The notes under the pieces: model-generated
The model's input: the letters and a program-made list of their open reading frames with translations, nothing else
Database searches by the model: none
What the model was told of the DNA's origin: nothing
Position numbers and translations under genes: made by a program
Source: JBFMAI01 sp040755725
Lineage (GTDB): Bacteria > Planctomycetota > Phycisphaerae > UBA1845 > Fen-1342
DNA: 64,000 bases
Direction of reading: 5' to 3'
Assembly (NCBI GenBank): GCA_040755725.1
Contig: JBFMAI010000032.1
Span: 1 to 64,000, forward strand
Shown here: piece by piece, positions 1 to 14,067 of the stretch
Numbering within the stretch: position 1 is the first letter of the stretch
How the letters are laid out: each line of letters opens with the position of its first letter

Positions 1-82
1 CCGCCGCCGAAGCTCCCTCCGCCGAAACTCCCGCCGCCGAAGCTCCCTCCGCCGAAGCCACCGAAGCCCCCGCCGCCCCAGC
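1..82 (-). repeat. Short tandem repeat encoding FGGGS units
   Basis: A roughly 15-bp unit (CCGCCGAAGCTCCCT with variants) is repeated in tandem and codes on the minus strand for Gly-Gly-Gly-Ser-Phe units at the tail of the TPM-domain protein. It is a coding microsatellite-like repeat that could vary in length. It is not a CRISPR array because there are no unique spacers. Confidence 0.7.
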
Positions 83-812
83 CTCCGCGATGGCCCCCGC
101 CCCACGATCGGCGACCGTGCCCCAGGCCGCTGAGCAGCAACCAGAGCCACAGACCGTCGGTCGGCCGGGTGTACCGCCGGACGTAGCGGGCCCGCCCCAA
201 GACCGTGGAGGCGAGGAAGATCAGGATGACCAGGCCCACAATCAGGCACGCGCCGCCGTCGTCGCCTGGGGCCAGTTGGCGTTGTGGGAGGCCGGTGATG
301 GCCACCCCGCGGTCCTGAGCGATCCGGTTGATCAGCACGAGCGCGCCCTCGTACAGGCCGGCGCCGTAGTCGCCCCGCTTGAAGTGCGGGGCGAAGACCT
401 CCCGCCCGACGCGACCGCAGAAGCTGTCATTCAGCAGCCCTTCCAGACCGTAGCCGACCTCGAAGCGCCACCGCCGTTCCCGCACGGCGATGACGACCAA
501 TACCCCGTCGTCCCGACCCTTGCGCCCCAGCCGCCATTTCTCGCCCGTCCGCAGCGCGTACTCCTCGATCGGCACGCCGTCCGTGGATTGGACGGTCAGA
601 ATCACCATCTGCACGCCGGTCTTCTGCTCGAGCTCGAGCAGGCAGCCAATAAGCGCACGGCGGACATCGGGACTCACGACGCCGGCGAGGTCTTCCACGT
701 GGTCGCGCGGCTGCGCGGGCAGCGGCTGGGCGAGCAGGGGGGCCGTGAGGCCCCACCCGGCCGCCAGCAGGGGCAGCCATGCGCGGTCCAAACGTCTGCG
801 GTCGTTCACCAT
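1..812 (-). CDS. TPM-domain (YgcG-like) membrane protein, C-terminus cut by window edge
   Basis: The frame is open from ATG at 812 to base 1, so about 270 residues are visible and the stop lies outside the window. The N-terminus is a signal-peptide-like segment ending near LLAQPLPAQ. A TPM domain follows (about residues 38-150), containing DLAGVVSPDVRRAL, GVQMVILTVQSTDG and RFEVGYGLEGLLND, which are typical of the YgcG/TPM_phosphatase family. A single membrane span (about 183-205, CLIVGLVILIFLAS) comes next, and the tail is glycine-rich (FGGGS repeats). Family members are membrane-anchored and linked to photosystem repair in plants and to unknown envelope roles in bacteria, so no substrate can be named. 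The divergent neighbour is the DUF255 gene. ATG 779 lies in another frame. Confidence 0.75.
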   Translation of the reverse strand, partial: MVNDRRRLDRAWLPLLAAGWGLTAPLLAQPLPAQPRDHVEDLAGVVSPDVRRALIGCLLELEQKTGVQMVILTVQSTDGVPIEEYALRTGEKWRLGRKGRDDGVLVVIAVRERRWRFEVGYGLEGLLNDSFCGRVGREVFAPHFKRGDYGAGLYEGALVLINRIAQDRGVAITGLPQRQLAPGDDGGACLIVGLVILIFLASTVLGRARYVRRYTRPTDGLWLWLLLSGLGHGRRSWGGGHRGGWGGGGFGGFGGGSFGGGSFGGGSFGG

Positions 813-1069
813 CTTATTCGCGGATGTTACGCAAAGATGGCCGCGGCGGACATTCCAACCGTTGCTGTTCTTTGGAACGCCAGATCGTCCGGCACGCGGG
901 TTTGACCTTAGCGGAAGCGGCGCCAACAATCGACCAGAGGAGGCTTGGCGGGCCAAGCGAGGGCCGCGTGCGGCGACACGTCCTGCCTAGGGCGGTGTTG
1001 GCGCTGTGCGCGGGTGTGACGGCGGCTGTCCTCCCGGCCCGGACACGGCATGACAAGGATTGTCGCGCA

Positions 1070-3193
<2,124 letters not shown>

Positions 3194-3213
3194 ACGGCGA
3201 GGCGGCAGGGGGG

Positions 3214-4320
3214 TCAGAAGCCGACGTAGCGGGCGTAGATGGCGCGGGCCACCGCCGGCCTGGATGTCCCCTTCACGATGGCCCGCCCGTCGGAAAACAG
3301 CGTCACGATACAGCCGTCGGCGTCGAATTGCAGGATGAAGGCGTTGCCGCGGGCCCGGCAGGCGGCCGGCAGCCGCCGGCGAACGGCCTCGAACAGGGGC
3401 GGCGCCGTGCGCGACGGCCCGGCGCCGGCGCCCGGTCCGTTGGCGCGTGTCGCGGGCGCCGGGCGCGGCAGGACTTGGACGGCGTCGCGGCCGCAGAGCG
3501 TCGTGGTCGTTGAACCACGGGCCGCAGTGAGGAAGTCAAAGCGTCCAAGGGCACAGCATGGGCACGCGCCACCCTCGAACGCGGACTGAACGCTGATCGT
3601 GCGCACTCGCCCCGCCCACACGTTGATGGCCGTCAGGTGCCGATTCACTTCGTCGTGCCGCCCGATCAGGATTTTGAGCGCCTCGACGGCTTGCAGACTG
3701 GCCACGACGCTGACCGCCGAGGCCAGCACGCCCACGGTGTCGCAAGTGGGCAGGCTGCCGGGCGGCGGAGGTTCGTCCCAGATGCAGCGCAAGCAGGCCG
3801 TTTGCCGGGGAAGGACGGGAAGCACCAGCCCCTCCGCCCCGATGCAGGCCCCGTACACCCACGGAATCCCGTGCTTGACCGCCACGTCGTTCATCAGGAA
3901 ACGGGTTTCCAGATTGTCCGTGCCGTCGAGGATCAGGTCGTGTCCGGTACACAGGTGTTCGGCGTTCTCCGCGTGCAGGTCCGCGACAACGGGCTCGACC
4001 TCGACCTGCGAGTTGACGCGGCGCAGCTTGCGGGCGGCGGCCTCGGCCTTCGGCAGGCCCTGAGCGACGTCGTCTTCGTCGAACAGCGTTTGCCGTTGGA
4101 GGTTGTTGAGCTCGGGAAAGTCGCGGTCGATGAGGCGTAGCGCCCCGACACCGGCCCGCACCAGCGTGCCGGCCAGCACACTGCCCAGCGCACCGCAACC
4201 AACGAGCACGACCCGCGCCCGCCGCAGTCGGCGCTGCCCGTCCACGCCCACGTGCTCGAACAGCATCTGCCGGCTGTAACGGGCGAGGTCAACGGCTGGA
4301 GTGTCCGCGCTACTACTCAT
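3214..4320 (-). CDS. ThiF/MoeB/HesA-family adenylyltransferase (E1-like)
   Basis: The protein has 368 residues and starts at ATG 4320 (MSSSADTP). The E1 fold is clear: YSRQMLFEHVG, the nucleotide-binding loop GCGALGS at 41-47, LIDRDFPELNNLQRQ, and a conserved Cys in PTCDTVG. Two CxxC pairs (CLRC and CPCC) would bind structural zinc. The C-terminal part (LFSDGRAIVKGT...ARAIYARYVGF) matches the extension seen in Firmicutes-type ThiF/MoeB. The enzyme should adenylate the C-terminal glycine of a sulfur-carrier protein (ThiS or MoaD) for thiamine thiazole or molybdopterin synthesis. No partner gene is nearby, so ThiF and MoeB cannot be separated. The long upstream extension of the frame has no homology and was trimmed. 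Confidence 0.85.
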   Translation of the reverse strand: MSSSADTPAVDLARYSRQMLFEHVGVDGQRRLRRARVVLVGCGALGSVLAGTLVRAGVGALRLIDRDFPELNNLQRQTLFDEDDVAQGLPKAEAAARKLRRVNSQVEVEPVVADLHAENAEHLCTGHDLILDGTDNLETRFLMNDVAVKHGIPWVYGACIGAEGLVLPVLPRQTACLRCIWDEPPPPGSLPTCDTVGVLASAVSVVASLQAVEALKILIGRHDEVNRHLTAINVWAGRVRTISVQSAFEGGACPCCALGRFDFLTAARGSTTTTLCGRDAVQVLPRPAPATRANGPGAGAGPSRTAPPLFEAVRRRLPAACRARGNAFILQFDADGCIVTLFSDGRAIVKGTSRPAVARAIYARYVGF

Positions 4321-4469
4321 GCGGATTACTTCGTGCAACAAACGGACCGCCGCGCTTGTCCCGACATCGGACCGGTGCGGGGCCCAGGCCCGTCCCAGCG
4401 TGTCCGGGCATTGTATCGCGCGGGCCGGCCGCTGTCGACACGGCGGGGGCGAGGTCTGGCAGGCGGGCC

Positions 4470-6776
4470 TCAGTTCCTGCGGAACGTGCTCGTGGTTCTG
4501 GGGGCCACGTGCTCCAGCCGTCCGAAAACCAACGCCGTGAGCGGGCGGTCTCCGTGGTGCGCGAGGCACACCTCGTCGCGTTGGATGTGGAACGTAAGCG
4601 GCTGGCCCTCCCAGACCCAGGCGAACCGCAGCGACGACCAGTGGGGCGGCAGGTGCGGGTCGATGTACAACACCTCGCTTTGCGCCCGGGTTCGCAGCCC
4701 GCCGAAGCCCAGCACCGCCGCTTGCCAGCAGGCCCCCGCCAGCGCGACGCGCTCGTTCTCCGCAGCTTCGGTGGGATTCAGGACCAGTTCGCACGTTCGC
4801 CGCCAGAAGCGCTGGGCGTCATCCAGGCGTCCCAACGTGGCCGCGACGATCGTATGAAGGGGGTAGCTCAAGGGGCCGTCGTGCGCGGTCAACGGCTCGT
4901 ACGCCTCGTAGGCAATGCGTGTCTGCTCCGCGTCGAATTCGTGCGGGAACAGTGCGATGAGCCGCAGCACGTCGGCCTGCTGAAGGACGCGGCTGCGGCG
5001 CAGACGTTCGCGGCTGACGACGGCGGACAACGGCCGCGAACGGTCGGGCCACCAGCGTCCGAGGTCGAATGGCTCACGGCCAGAGAAATCGTCGGACGGC
5101 AACACCAGCCGCCGGGCCGAGTCGTAGGGCAACCGGAGCCGCTGGGCGAGGTCCAGCCAGCGCCGCGGCTCCGCGTCATCCAGGGCCAGCCGCTCCCGCA
5201 GCGCCGCCGCGTCCTCCGACGCCGCCTGCTCCAGTTTCTGGTGGGCGAATACCGCCGCCGTGAGCGCGAACGCGACCAGCCGGTTGGTATATGCGTGGTT
5301 GCGCTGGAGCGGTGCGTACTCGTCCGGGCCGCTGACCATCAGCAATTCGACCGGGTCGCGCGCGGGGTCTTCGGTGACACGCTGCGCCGCATAACGGGCG
5401 ATCTCGGTCAGGGCTTCCGTGACGTCGCGCAGCAGCGCCTTATCGTGCGGCCGGCCCAGGTGCGCATGAAACAGCGCGTGGGCAACCTCCGCCGTCGCGT
5501 GGACGGCGTAGTCCGCCGCCGCGTCGGCCCCCGGCGGTTCGACGCCGCTTGGCGTGCCCCGGCGGAGGTACCGGGCGCCGGCGTAGCCGTCACGCCGCGC
5601 CAACCGGCGGGCGGCCTCCAAACCCGCGACGCGGACCCGGGCCAGCCGTGCCGCGACATCGGGGCGGGTGTGGAGAAACACCGGCAGGGCAAACAAGTCG
5701 GCGTCCGCCGTGGTGCGCCCGGCACCCGCCCCGCCCGCGCCGGCATCCAGGCCTCCGCCGACCTCGCCGTCGCCCGTGACACGCAGCAGGTGGTACAGAC
5801 ACACCCGCAGTGCCAGTTGGCTCTCCGGGTCGCCGTCGATTTGAACGTCGCACCGGTCCCAGCGCTCGGTCCACACGGCGTCGGACTCGGCCGCCACGCG
5901 CTCGAACCCGGCCGCTGCCGCGTCCCATACGAGCTTTCGGGCGTGGTCCACGGGTGACCCGCGGACGTGGCGCGACGAGGTGACGGCGGCGAACTTGTCC
6001 ACCGTCAGCGTCGTGCCCGGATCGAGCGTCGCCGTGGCGCAACAGGCGACCCAGCGGGGTTGGACCTCGACCGTCCAGGCGATCCCGCGGTCCGAAGTCA
6101 GTAGCGCCGCGCTGCCCACGTCGAGGCCCGACTTCGTGCGGACGGCCAGCGTGACCGGCTCGTGTTCGCCGGTGATGTCAATCGTATCGAAGTGGTCGTA
6201 GCCGCCGGTCCGCACATCGCCGTCCAGGGGCCCCAGAAAGCGGAGCTCGACCGGCGGCCCCGTCAGGTGCCGCCACGTGCCGCGCAAGGCCATGACGTGC
6301 CGGCGTCGGGCGCTGACCAGCCGCTCGAACCGCACGCCGACCTGGCTGCCGCTGGGCGTGTGCCAGACGAACTCACGCACCAGGCGGCCGGTGCGCAGGT
6401 GCAGGCGGCGGCGGTAGGCGGTGAGGCGACTGCGGGTCATGTCCAGCCGCTCGCCGGCGGAGTAGATCATCAAGCCGTGCAAGGCCGGCAGATTGATCCA
6501 CTCTTCGCCACAGATGGGGTGCGAACCGCAGACGCCGGCGAGGTACGTTCCGACGCAGCTCGGCGGTGCGGGCGGGGGGGCCGTGACGAGCACGGGGGGG
6601 ACTCGCAGGTACTCGATGTCCTGGGGCGCGTCGGACAACCCCTCCTCCGGCGCAGCGCGCTGGTGGAGCACGCCGTTGCCCAGGGCCATGAGTCCTTCGA
6701 CACGCCGGTTGGTGTCGGCGCGGAACGCCGACTCGCCGAGCACCCACGGGTCCAGCGCTGGGTCGGTATTCGCCAC
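4470..6776 (-). CDS. GH65-type glycoside hydrolase/phosphorylase
   Basis: The proposed GTG start at 6776 gives 768 residues, close to the usual length of family GH65 (trehalose, maltose and kojibiose phosphorylases). The N-terminal beta-sandwich starts at DPWVLGESAFRADTNRR, and the middle is an (alpha/alpha)6 barrel. The catalytic acid motif is preserved as SGPDEYAPLQRNHAYTN, where the Glu of GPDEY is the general acid of the family. LQQADVLRLIALF matches the conserved KQADV phosphate/sugar-binding segment. The usual WDTE segment is replaced by ADADLFALPVF, so substrate use may differ. The frame is open to a TTG at 7022, but that upstream part is repeat-like DNA. No transporter or partner enzyme adjoins, so the substrate is unknown. 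Confidence 0.8.
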   Translation of the reverse strand: MANTDPALDPWVLGESAFRADTNRRVEGLMALGNGVLHQRAAPEEGLSDAPQDIEYLRVPPVLVTAPPPAPPSCVGTYLAGVCGSHPICGEEWINLPALHGLMIYSAGERLDMTRSRLTAYRRRLHLRTGRLVREFVWHTPSGSQVGVRFERLVSARRRHVMALRGTWRHLTGPPVELRFLGPLDGDVRTGGYDHFDTIDITGEHEPVTLAVRTKSGLDVGSAALLTSDRGIAWTVEVQPRWVACCATATLDPGTTLTVDKFAAVTSSRHVRGSPVDHARKLVWDAAAAGFERVAAESDAVWTERWDRCDVQIDGDPESQLALRVCLYHLLRVTGDGEVGGGLDAGAGGAGAGRTTADADLFALPVFLHTRPDVAARLARVRVAGLEAARRLARRDGYAGARYLRRGTPSGVEPPGADAAADYAVHATAEVAHALFHAHLGRPHDKALLRDVTEALTEIARYAAQRVTEDPARDPVELLMVSGPDEYAPLQRNHAYTNRLVAFALTAAVFAHQKLEQAASEDAAALRERLALDDAEPRRWLDLAQRLRLPYDSARRLVLPSDDFSGREPFDLGRWWPDRSRPLSAVVSRERLRRSRVLQQADVLRLIALFPHEFDAEQTRIAYEAYEPLTAHDGPLSYPLHTIVAATLGRLDDAQRFWRRTCELVLNPTEAAENERVALAGACWQAAVLGFGGLRTRAQSEVLYIDPHLPPHWSSLRFAWVWEGQPLTFHIQRDEVCLAHHGDRPLTALVFGRLEHVAPRTTSTFRRN

Positions 6777-7095
6777 GGATCGGCTACCGCTCCACAACTC
6801 CCCGATGGCCGCCTGCGCGACGCCGCGCGGGCCGTCAGGATCGGCGGATTCTAGCCCGCACGTTTCAACTGAGGAACCGCCGAGCCCCAGAGAGCGCTGA
6901 GAACGCCGAGCAGAAATGAGCGTAATGCCGCAGTATCCGCGAGCGGCCCGCCATCCTGCATCGCTGGTCCTCAACCAGTGCTCCGCGTTCTCGGCGGCCC
7001 ACCGCGTCTCCGCGGTTAGCAATCCGGGCCAGCACGTTGGTGGAGGGCCGCACCCGGGAGCCGGCGCCCGCCGGGAGGCTCGCTCTCCCCGTCGG
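6777..7095. other. Intergenic region between GH65 and uvrA genes
   Basis: No gene is seen in this stretch of about 320 bp. It holds two copies, in opposite orientation, of a degenerate repeat (described separately). Just before the uvrA stop there is a fragment of the GGGAGGCTCGCTCTCCC-type GC-rich palindrome family seen elsewhere in the window. Confidence 0.5.
6886..7019. repeat. Degenerate inverted repeat of the GAACGCNGAG type
   Basis: CTGAGAACGCCGAGCAG at about 6898-6914 recurs inverted as CTCCGCGTTCTCGGCGG at 6981-6997, followed by CGTCTCCGCGGTTAG. The wording (AACCGCGGAGACGCG...GAACGCGGAG) resembles a widespread bacterial intergenic repeat. It accounts for the false open frame upstream of the GH65 gene. 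Confidence 0.5.
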
Positions 7096-10017
<2,922 letters not shown>

Positions 10018-10280
10018 CCCCGCGGCCGGGGCCCTGGGCGGGCCACACGCGGGGCTCCGCCGGGTACCGCGTCACTGCCTCGGCGCGGCCCGCGGCAAAC
10101 CAATCAGTATACCGCGCTGTGGTGCCGCGCCGTAGCGGCCAGACGAGCAAGTCCGACGGCCCCCTCAAATGGGCTTGCTCGGAGGCGAGCTCGCTTATCG
10201 GAACCCCGCACGCCCGCCCGAGACCAGCCGCCCCGCCATGCGCGCGGCGGGTTCGGCCAGCGACACCAATCATGAACCAT

Positions 10281-10354
<74 letters not shown>

Positions 10355-10424
10355 TCCAACAAGCGAACCCGGCGTGCGGACCGCGCGGCCCGCAAGCCGC
10401 TGCCGTCACGCGTCGGCGGAATCA

Positions 10425-10509
10425 TGCCCGGAACTGGATTCGAACCAGCACGAGGTTAACCCTCACCAGGCCCTCAACCTGGCGCGTCTGCCAATTCCGC
10501 CATCCGGGC
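10425..10509 (-). tRNA. tRNA-Leu (anticodon GAG)
   Basis: An 85-nt class II tRNA lies on the minus strand. The acceptor GCCCGGA pairs with TCCGGGC, the anticodon stem CCAGG/CCTGG encloses TTGAGGG (anticodon GAG), and there is a long variable arm (TGAGGGTTAACCTCG) and a T-arm GCTGG TTCGAAT CCAGT. Discriminator A; the CCA is not encoded. It lies 70 bp upstream of tRNA-Arg in the same orientation, so the two may be co-transcribed. Confidence 0.95.
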
Positions 10510-10621
10510 GCGGGGACCGCCGCGCGGCGGCACCCAACCACGTTAGGCTAAGAGGCCGGCGCGCGGTCGTCAAGACCGGCGACCGGAGCGAGCCTCACGA
10601 CGCCGCGCGATTCGCTGGCGC

Positions 10622-10655
10622 ACGGCGGAGGGCAAGCCTCCTGACGAGCCGCGGC
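10622..10655. repeat. GC-rich intergenic repeat, family R1
   Basis: The sequence GGAGGGCAAGCCTCCTGACGAGCCGCGGC (shown here only by its parts GGAGGGCAAGCCTCC and GAGCCGCGGC) matches the R1 palindrome family found at 13.9, 33.2, 37.7, 44.4 and 50.2 kb. It ends at the stop codon of the FAD/Fe-S oxidoreductase. Confidence 0.5.
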
Positions 10656-13600
10656 TAATCGCTGGGGAGTGCCAGGAGGTCGGCGACGATCTCGATCACG
10701 TGCCGGGCGGCGACGCCCGTGTGATGGGCGATGTGCTGGCGGCAACTGAAGCCGGAGGCGACCACGTCGGCGTCGCCGCGGGCGCGGATGGCAGGGAAAA
10801 GGCGCTGTTCACCGATTGCTTTGGCGATGTCGTAATGCTCAACCTCGTGGCCGAAGGCGCCCGCCATCCCGCAGCAGCCGCTGTTGATCTCGCGGGCGCG
10901 GCCGGCGGAACACGCGGTCAGCAGCTCCATCGCGTCGGCGGTTCCGAGCAGCGCTTTCTGGTGACAATGACCGTGGTAGAGGAACGAGCGGCCGTCGCTC
11001 GCGCCGCAACCCCCCTCCCTTCCAGGGAGGGGTTGGGGGAGGGTACGGCCTGCGGTGCTGCCGGTACTCGATAACACCGGCACGCCCTCGCGACGCAGCG
11101 CCGCCGCCACAAAGCTCTCAATCGCAACCGCCATCGCGGCCACCTGCCGGGCCGCGGGCGTCCGGACGAGCTGCGGCCATTCATCCCACATGGTGGACAA
11201 GCAACTCGGCTCGCTGACGACTATCGGCACGCCGCGCTCGGCATACGGCGCGAGGATCGCCACGTTGGTCTCGGCGAGGGTTGCGGCGTCGCGCAATAGA
11301 CCCTGACTGATCAGCGGACGGCCGCAGCAGCGCGTGGGCGGCACGGTCACGTCGCAGCCGAGGGCCTCAAGCACGTGGACCACGGCCTGACCGATGTGCG
11401 GTTCATAGAAGTTCGTCCACGTATCGACGAAGTAGACAACGGGCGGCGGGGGCGTAGCGGCAACGTAGCGGCCGGACTCCGCACCGGCCGTGGGCGGCGG
11501 AGAGACACAGGCATCTTGCCTGGGGGCCGCTCCCTCACGGTCGCGGCTCGGACCGGACGCCGGACGGCCGCCACGGCGGGCAGGCTCCGGTCCGGCGCTA
11601 CGAACCGTCACGGCAGCGTCCCGTCGGTAGCGGGCGAACCACTGCCGGAACGTGGTGGGGGCGAAGCGCGGCGGCGGGACGCGGCGGTCGAGGCCGAACA
11701 GGTATTCGAGCAGGACGCGCGTCGGCGCGGCCTGCATCAACCAGTTACTCAACGGGGCGAGGCGGCAACCCCACATGGCCTTCGCTACCGACGCCGCGAT
11801 CAATCGGGCACGTCGCGGCACGCCGCGCCGGGCATGGCGTTGGGCCAGCCATTCCGCCTTGAGCCGGGCGAGGTCGGTGCCGGTAGGGCATTCCGTCTTG
11901 CACGCCTTGCAGCTCAGGCACAGGTCCATCACTTCGTCGAGCGCAGGATCGTCCAGACCGTCGAGCAGGCCCCGGTTAGACAGGGCCATCCGCAGGGCAT
12001 TCGCGCGGGCCCGCGTGGTGTGCCGTTCGTCGCCGGTGGCCATGTACGACGGGCACATGGTGCCGACGAGGCGCTGGCGGCACTGCCCGACGCCGGTACA
12101 CATCTCGGCCAGCCCCGCCATGCCGCCGTAGGCCGAAAAGTCGAGCGTCGTCAGCACGTCGCGCGGCCGGTATTGCGGCCCCAGACGCAAGTTCTCCGTC
12201 ATGGGCAGCGGATCGACGATCTTGCCGGGGTTCAAGATGCCCGCGGGGTCGAACGCCCGCTTGATCTCGCCGAACGCCGCCAGAATCCGCGGCCCGTACA
12301 TCATTTCCAGCCACTGCGAGCGGACGATCCCGTCGCCGTGTTCGCCGCTGATGGTGCCGCCGAACTCGCACACCAGCCGGCTGACGCGTTCGGCGATGCG
12401 GCGCATGCGGTCGATGTCGTCCTGCCGTTTAAGGTTGAGCACGGGGCGGACGTGCAGGCAACCGACGCTGGCGTGGGCGTAATAGCCGATCTCGTCGATC
12501 CGCTCGTCTTTGAGCAGTTGATCCAGTCGGCCGATGTATTCCGGCAGTCGCCGCGGACCGACCGCTGCGTCCTCGATGAACGCATACGGCTGCCGGTCGC
12601 CCGGCGTGGACATCACCAGTCCCAGCCCCGCCTTGCGCAGCTCCCACACGTCCGTCTGCCGCGCCGCGTCCGTCGTCAGGCGGTATCCGGTGCCGGCCGA
12701 GCGGCGACGCAGGTCGGCTTCGAGCTCGCGCAGCCGCCGGTCGAGCCCCTCCGGCTCATCGTCGAACAGCTCGCACGCCAGTACGGCCTTCGGACGACCA
12801 TCGACGAACCAACGCCGCGGCGTCATGGTCGGGTGGTTCTCGGTGGCCCGCAGGATGAGGTCGTCGATCAGCTCGACGGCCGCCGGCGCGTGCTCCAGCG
12901 CCACGGCCACGGCCTCCAACGCCGGCAGCAGTTCAGCGAATTGCAGCGTGAGCAGGCCCTTGCACTTCGGCAGCGGCGTGAGGCTCAGCGTCGCAGCGAC
13001 GACGACAGCCAGTGTGCCCTCGCTGCCGCAGAGAAGCGTCTCGACGTTTGGCCGACCGTCGACGATCCGCACGCGATCCAGCGCGTAGCCGCCGTTGGAG
13101 CGCAGCACCTTCGGGTAGCGCGCCGCGATCTCGTCGGCGTGCTCGGTGACGACCCGCGCCAGCACTTGCTCGCAGCGCTGCGCCAGGGGGTTGTCCGGCA
13201 GCGGCAGGTCGCGGCCCCAGGTGCAGCGCGCGCCATCCGCCAGCACCACGTCGAGATTCAGCACGTGGTCCACCGTGCGGCCGTACAGGATCGACCGCGA
13301 CCCGCAGGAGTTGATGGCGATCATCCCGCCGAGCGTCGCCCGGCTGCTCGTGGCCACGTCGGGGGCGAAGTGCAGGCCGTGCGGCTTGAGCGCGGCGTTG
13401 AGCTCGTCCAGGACGACACCGGGCTCGACGCGGACGGTGCGGGCGGCCGGATCGACAGCGAGAATACGGTTCAGATACCGTGAGCAATCGACCTGGAGCC
13501 CGCGATTGACCGCGGCCCCCGTCAGCCCGGTTCCGGCTCCGCGCGCGGTCAGCGGCACGCCGTGGCGACCGCAGAGCTCGACCGCGGCCACGATGTCGTC

Positions 13601-13780
13601 GGCGGTCTTGGGTAGCAGCACGCCGTCGGGGACGATCTCATAGATGCTGGCGTCGCTGGCGTAGAGGGCCCGCGACAGGCGGTCGGTGCGCAGCTCGCCG
13701 CGGAGACGCGGCCGCAGTTCACACTCCAGCGCCGCGAAGTCGCTGCCGTGACCGGTAGTGGGGAGAGCGTCGCGCCGCAC
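10655..13780 (-). CDS. FAD-binding / 4Fe-4S / CCG-domain oxidoreductase (GlcD-GlpC fusion type)
   Basis: This is 1041 residues from GTG 13780, which follows GAGG by five bases; the frame continues to GTG 13831. It is a fusion of a flavin dehydrogenase and an iron-sulfur subunit. First comes a FAD_binding_4 domain (PKTADDIVAAVELCGRHGVPLTARGAGTG region, with GGMIAINSCGSRS), then a FAD-oxidase C domain (ASVGCLHVRPVL, GTISGEHGDGI). The 4Fe-4S ligands follow (CTGVGQCR...MCPSY and CLSCKACKTECP), and last two CCG modules (RCCGRPL and GCCGMAGAFGHE). Relatives oxidise D-2-hydroxyacids such as D-lactate, glycolate or 2-hydroxyglutarate and pass electrons to a membrane acceptor. Two non-conserved stretches consist of intergenic-type repeats: one before the first CCG module and one (LPQPLPGREGG) before YHGHCHQK. 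Confidence 0.9.
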   Translation of the reverse strand: MRRDALPTTGHGSDFAALECELRPRLRGELRTDRLSRALYASDASIYEIVPDGVLLPKTADDIVAAVELCGRHGVPLTARGAGTGLTGAAVNRGLQVDCSRYLNRILAVDPAARTVRVEPGVVLDELNAALKPHGLHFAPDVATSSRATLGGMIAINSCGSRSILYGRTVDHVLNLDVVLADGARCTWGRDLPLPDNPLAQRCEQVLARVVTEHADEIAARYPKVLRSNGGYALDRVRIVDGRPNVETLLCGSEGTLAVVVAATLSLTPLPKCKGLLTLQFAELLPALEAVAVALEHAPAAVELIDDLILRATENHPTMTPRRWFVDGRPKAVLACELFDDEPEGLDRRLRELEADLRRRSAGTGYRLTTDAARQTDVWELRKAGLGLVMSTPGDRQPYAFIEDAAVGPRRLPEYIGRLDQLLKDERIDEIGYYAHASVGCLHVRPVLNLKRQDDIDRMRRIAERVSRLVCEFGGTISGEHGDGIVRSQWLEMMYGPRILAAFGEIKRAFDPAGILNPGKIVDPLPMTENLRLGPQYRPRDVLTTLDFSAYGGMAGLAEMCTGVGQCRQRLVGTMCPSYMATGDERHTTRARANALRMALSNRGLLDGLDDPALDEVMDLCLSCKACKTECPTGTDLARLKAEWLAQRHARRGVPRRARLIAASVAKAMWGCRLAPLSNWLMQAAPTRVLLEYLFGLDRRVPPPRFAPTTFRQWFARYRRDAAVTVRSAGPEPARRGGRPASGPSRDREGAAPRQDACVSPPPTAGAESGRYVAATPPPPVVYFVDTWTNFYEPHIGQAVVHVLEALGCDVTVPPTRCCGRPLISQGLLRDAATLAETNVAILAPYAERGVPIVVSEPSCLSTMWDEWPQLVRTPAARQVAAMAVAIESFVAAALRREGVPVLSSTGSTAGRTLPQPLPGREGGCGASDGRSFLYHGHCHQKALLGTADAMELLTACSAGRAREINSGCCGMAGAFGHEVEHYDIAKAIGEQRLFPAIRARGDADVVASGFSCRQHIAHHTGVAARHVIEIVADLLALPSD
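11012..11039. repeat. R2 palindrome copy inside the FAD/Fe-S oxidoreductase gene
   Basis: The 28-bp block beginning CCCCTCCCTTCCAGGGAGGG is identical, in the same plus-strand orientation, to the intergenic copy at 51287-51314. The core is a hairpin with 9-bp arms CCCCTCCCT/AGGGAGGGG around TCC. Inside the gene it is read in frame as part of LPQPLPGREGG. Confidence 0.85.
11450..11625. repeat. Repeat-derived in-frame linker (R5-like) in the FAD/Fe-S oxidoreductase gene
   Basis: This stretch is read as a low-complexity linker of about 60 residues (GPSRDREGAAPRQDACVSPP in its centre) between the 4Fe-4S domain and the first CCG module. It contains the short palindrome AGGCATCTTGCCT and the paired words GTAGCGGCCGGACTCCG and CCGGTCCGGCGCTACG. 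Similar GTAGCG...CGGCGCTAC words occur in intergenic DNA near 42780-42860 and 57000-57130. Confidence 0.5.
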
Positions 13781-13937
13781 CGCGTCCTCGCACCGCGACC
13801 AAGATTGGCCCCGGTCGGGGCAGTGTACCACGATCGCGGCGAAGCCCGAATGCGGCGGACGGCGCGGAGGCGAGACCGGCCGCCCGTGTCACGCGGCCGG
13901 GACTGCCGCTCTGTGCGGCTATTCAGGAACGTGGGAT

Positions 13938-14055
13938 GCTCGACGGGAGGGCGGGCCTCCCGGCGAGCTGCGGCAGTTGGGAGGGCAAGCGTCCCCGCGA
14001 GCCGCGGCGGGACAGTCCCGGTACGCCGGGATTGCCCTCCCGCCTTGCCCGGGGC
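13938..14055. repeat. Cluster of R1 palindromes
   Basis: Two or three R1-type units lie in tandem between the oxidoreductase and phosphatase genes: GGAGGGCGGGCCTCCCGGCG, GAGGGCAAGCGTCCCCGCGA followed by GCCGCGGC, and GGGATTGCCCTCCCGCC. No gene is seen in this gap of about 240 bp. Confidence 0.55.
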
Positions 14056-14067
14056 ACGAGTGCCCGT

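Noticed and set aside
1..82. Regular repeat resembling a CRISPR array
   Set aside because: The units are contiguous and codon-periodic, coding for FGGGS, with no spacers. No cas gene is in the window.
6777..7022. N-terminal extension of the GH65 protein
   Set aside because: The start would be TTG, and the extension is read from the degenerate intergenic repeat.
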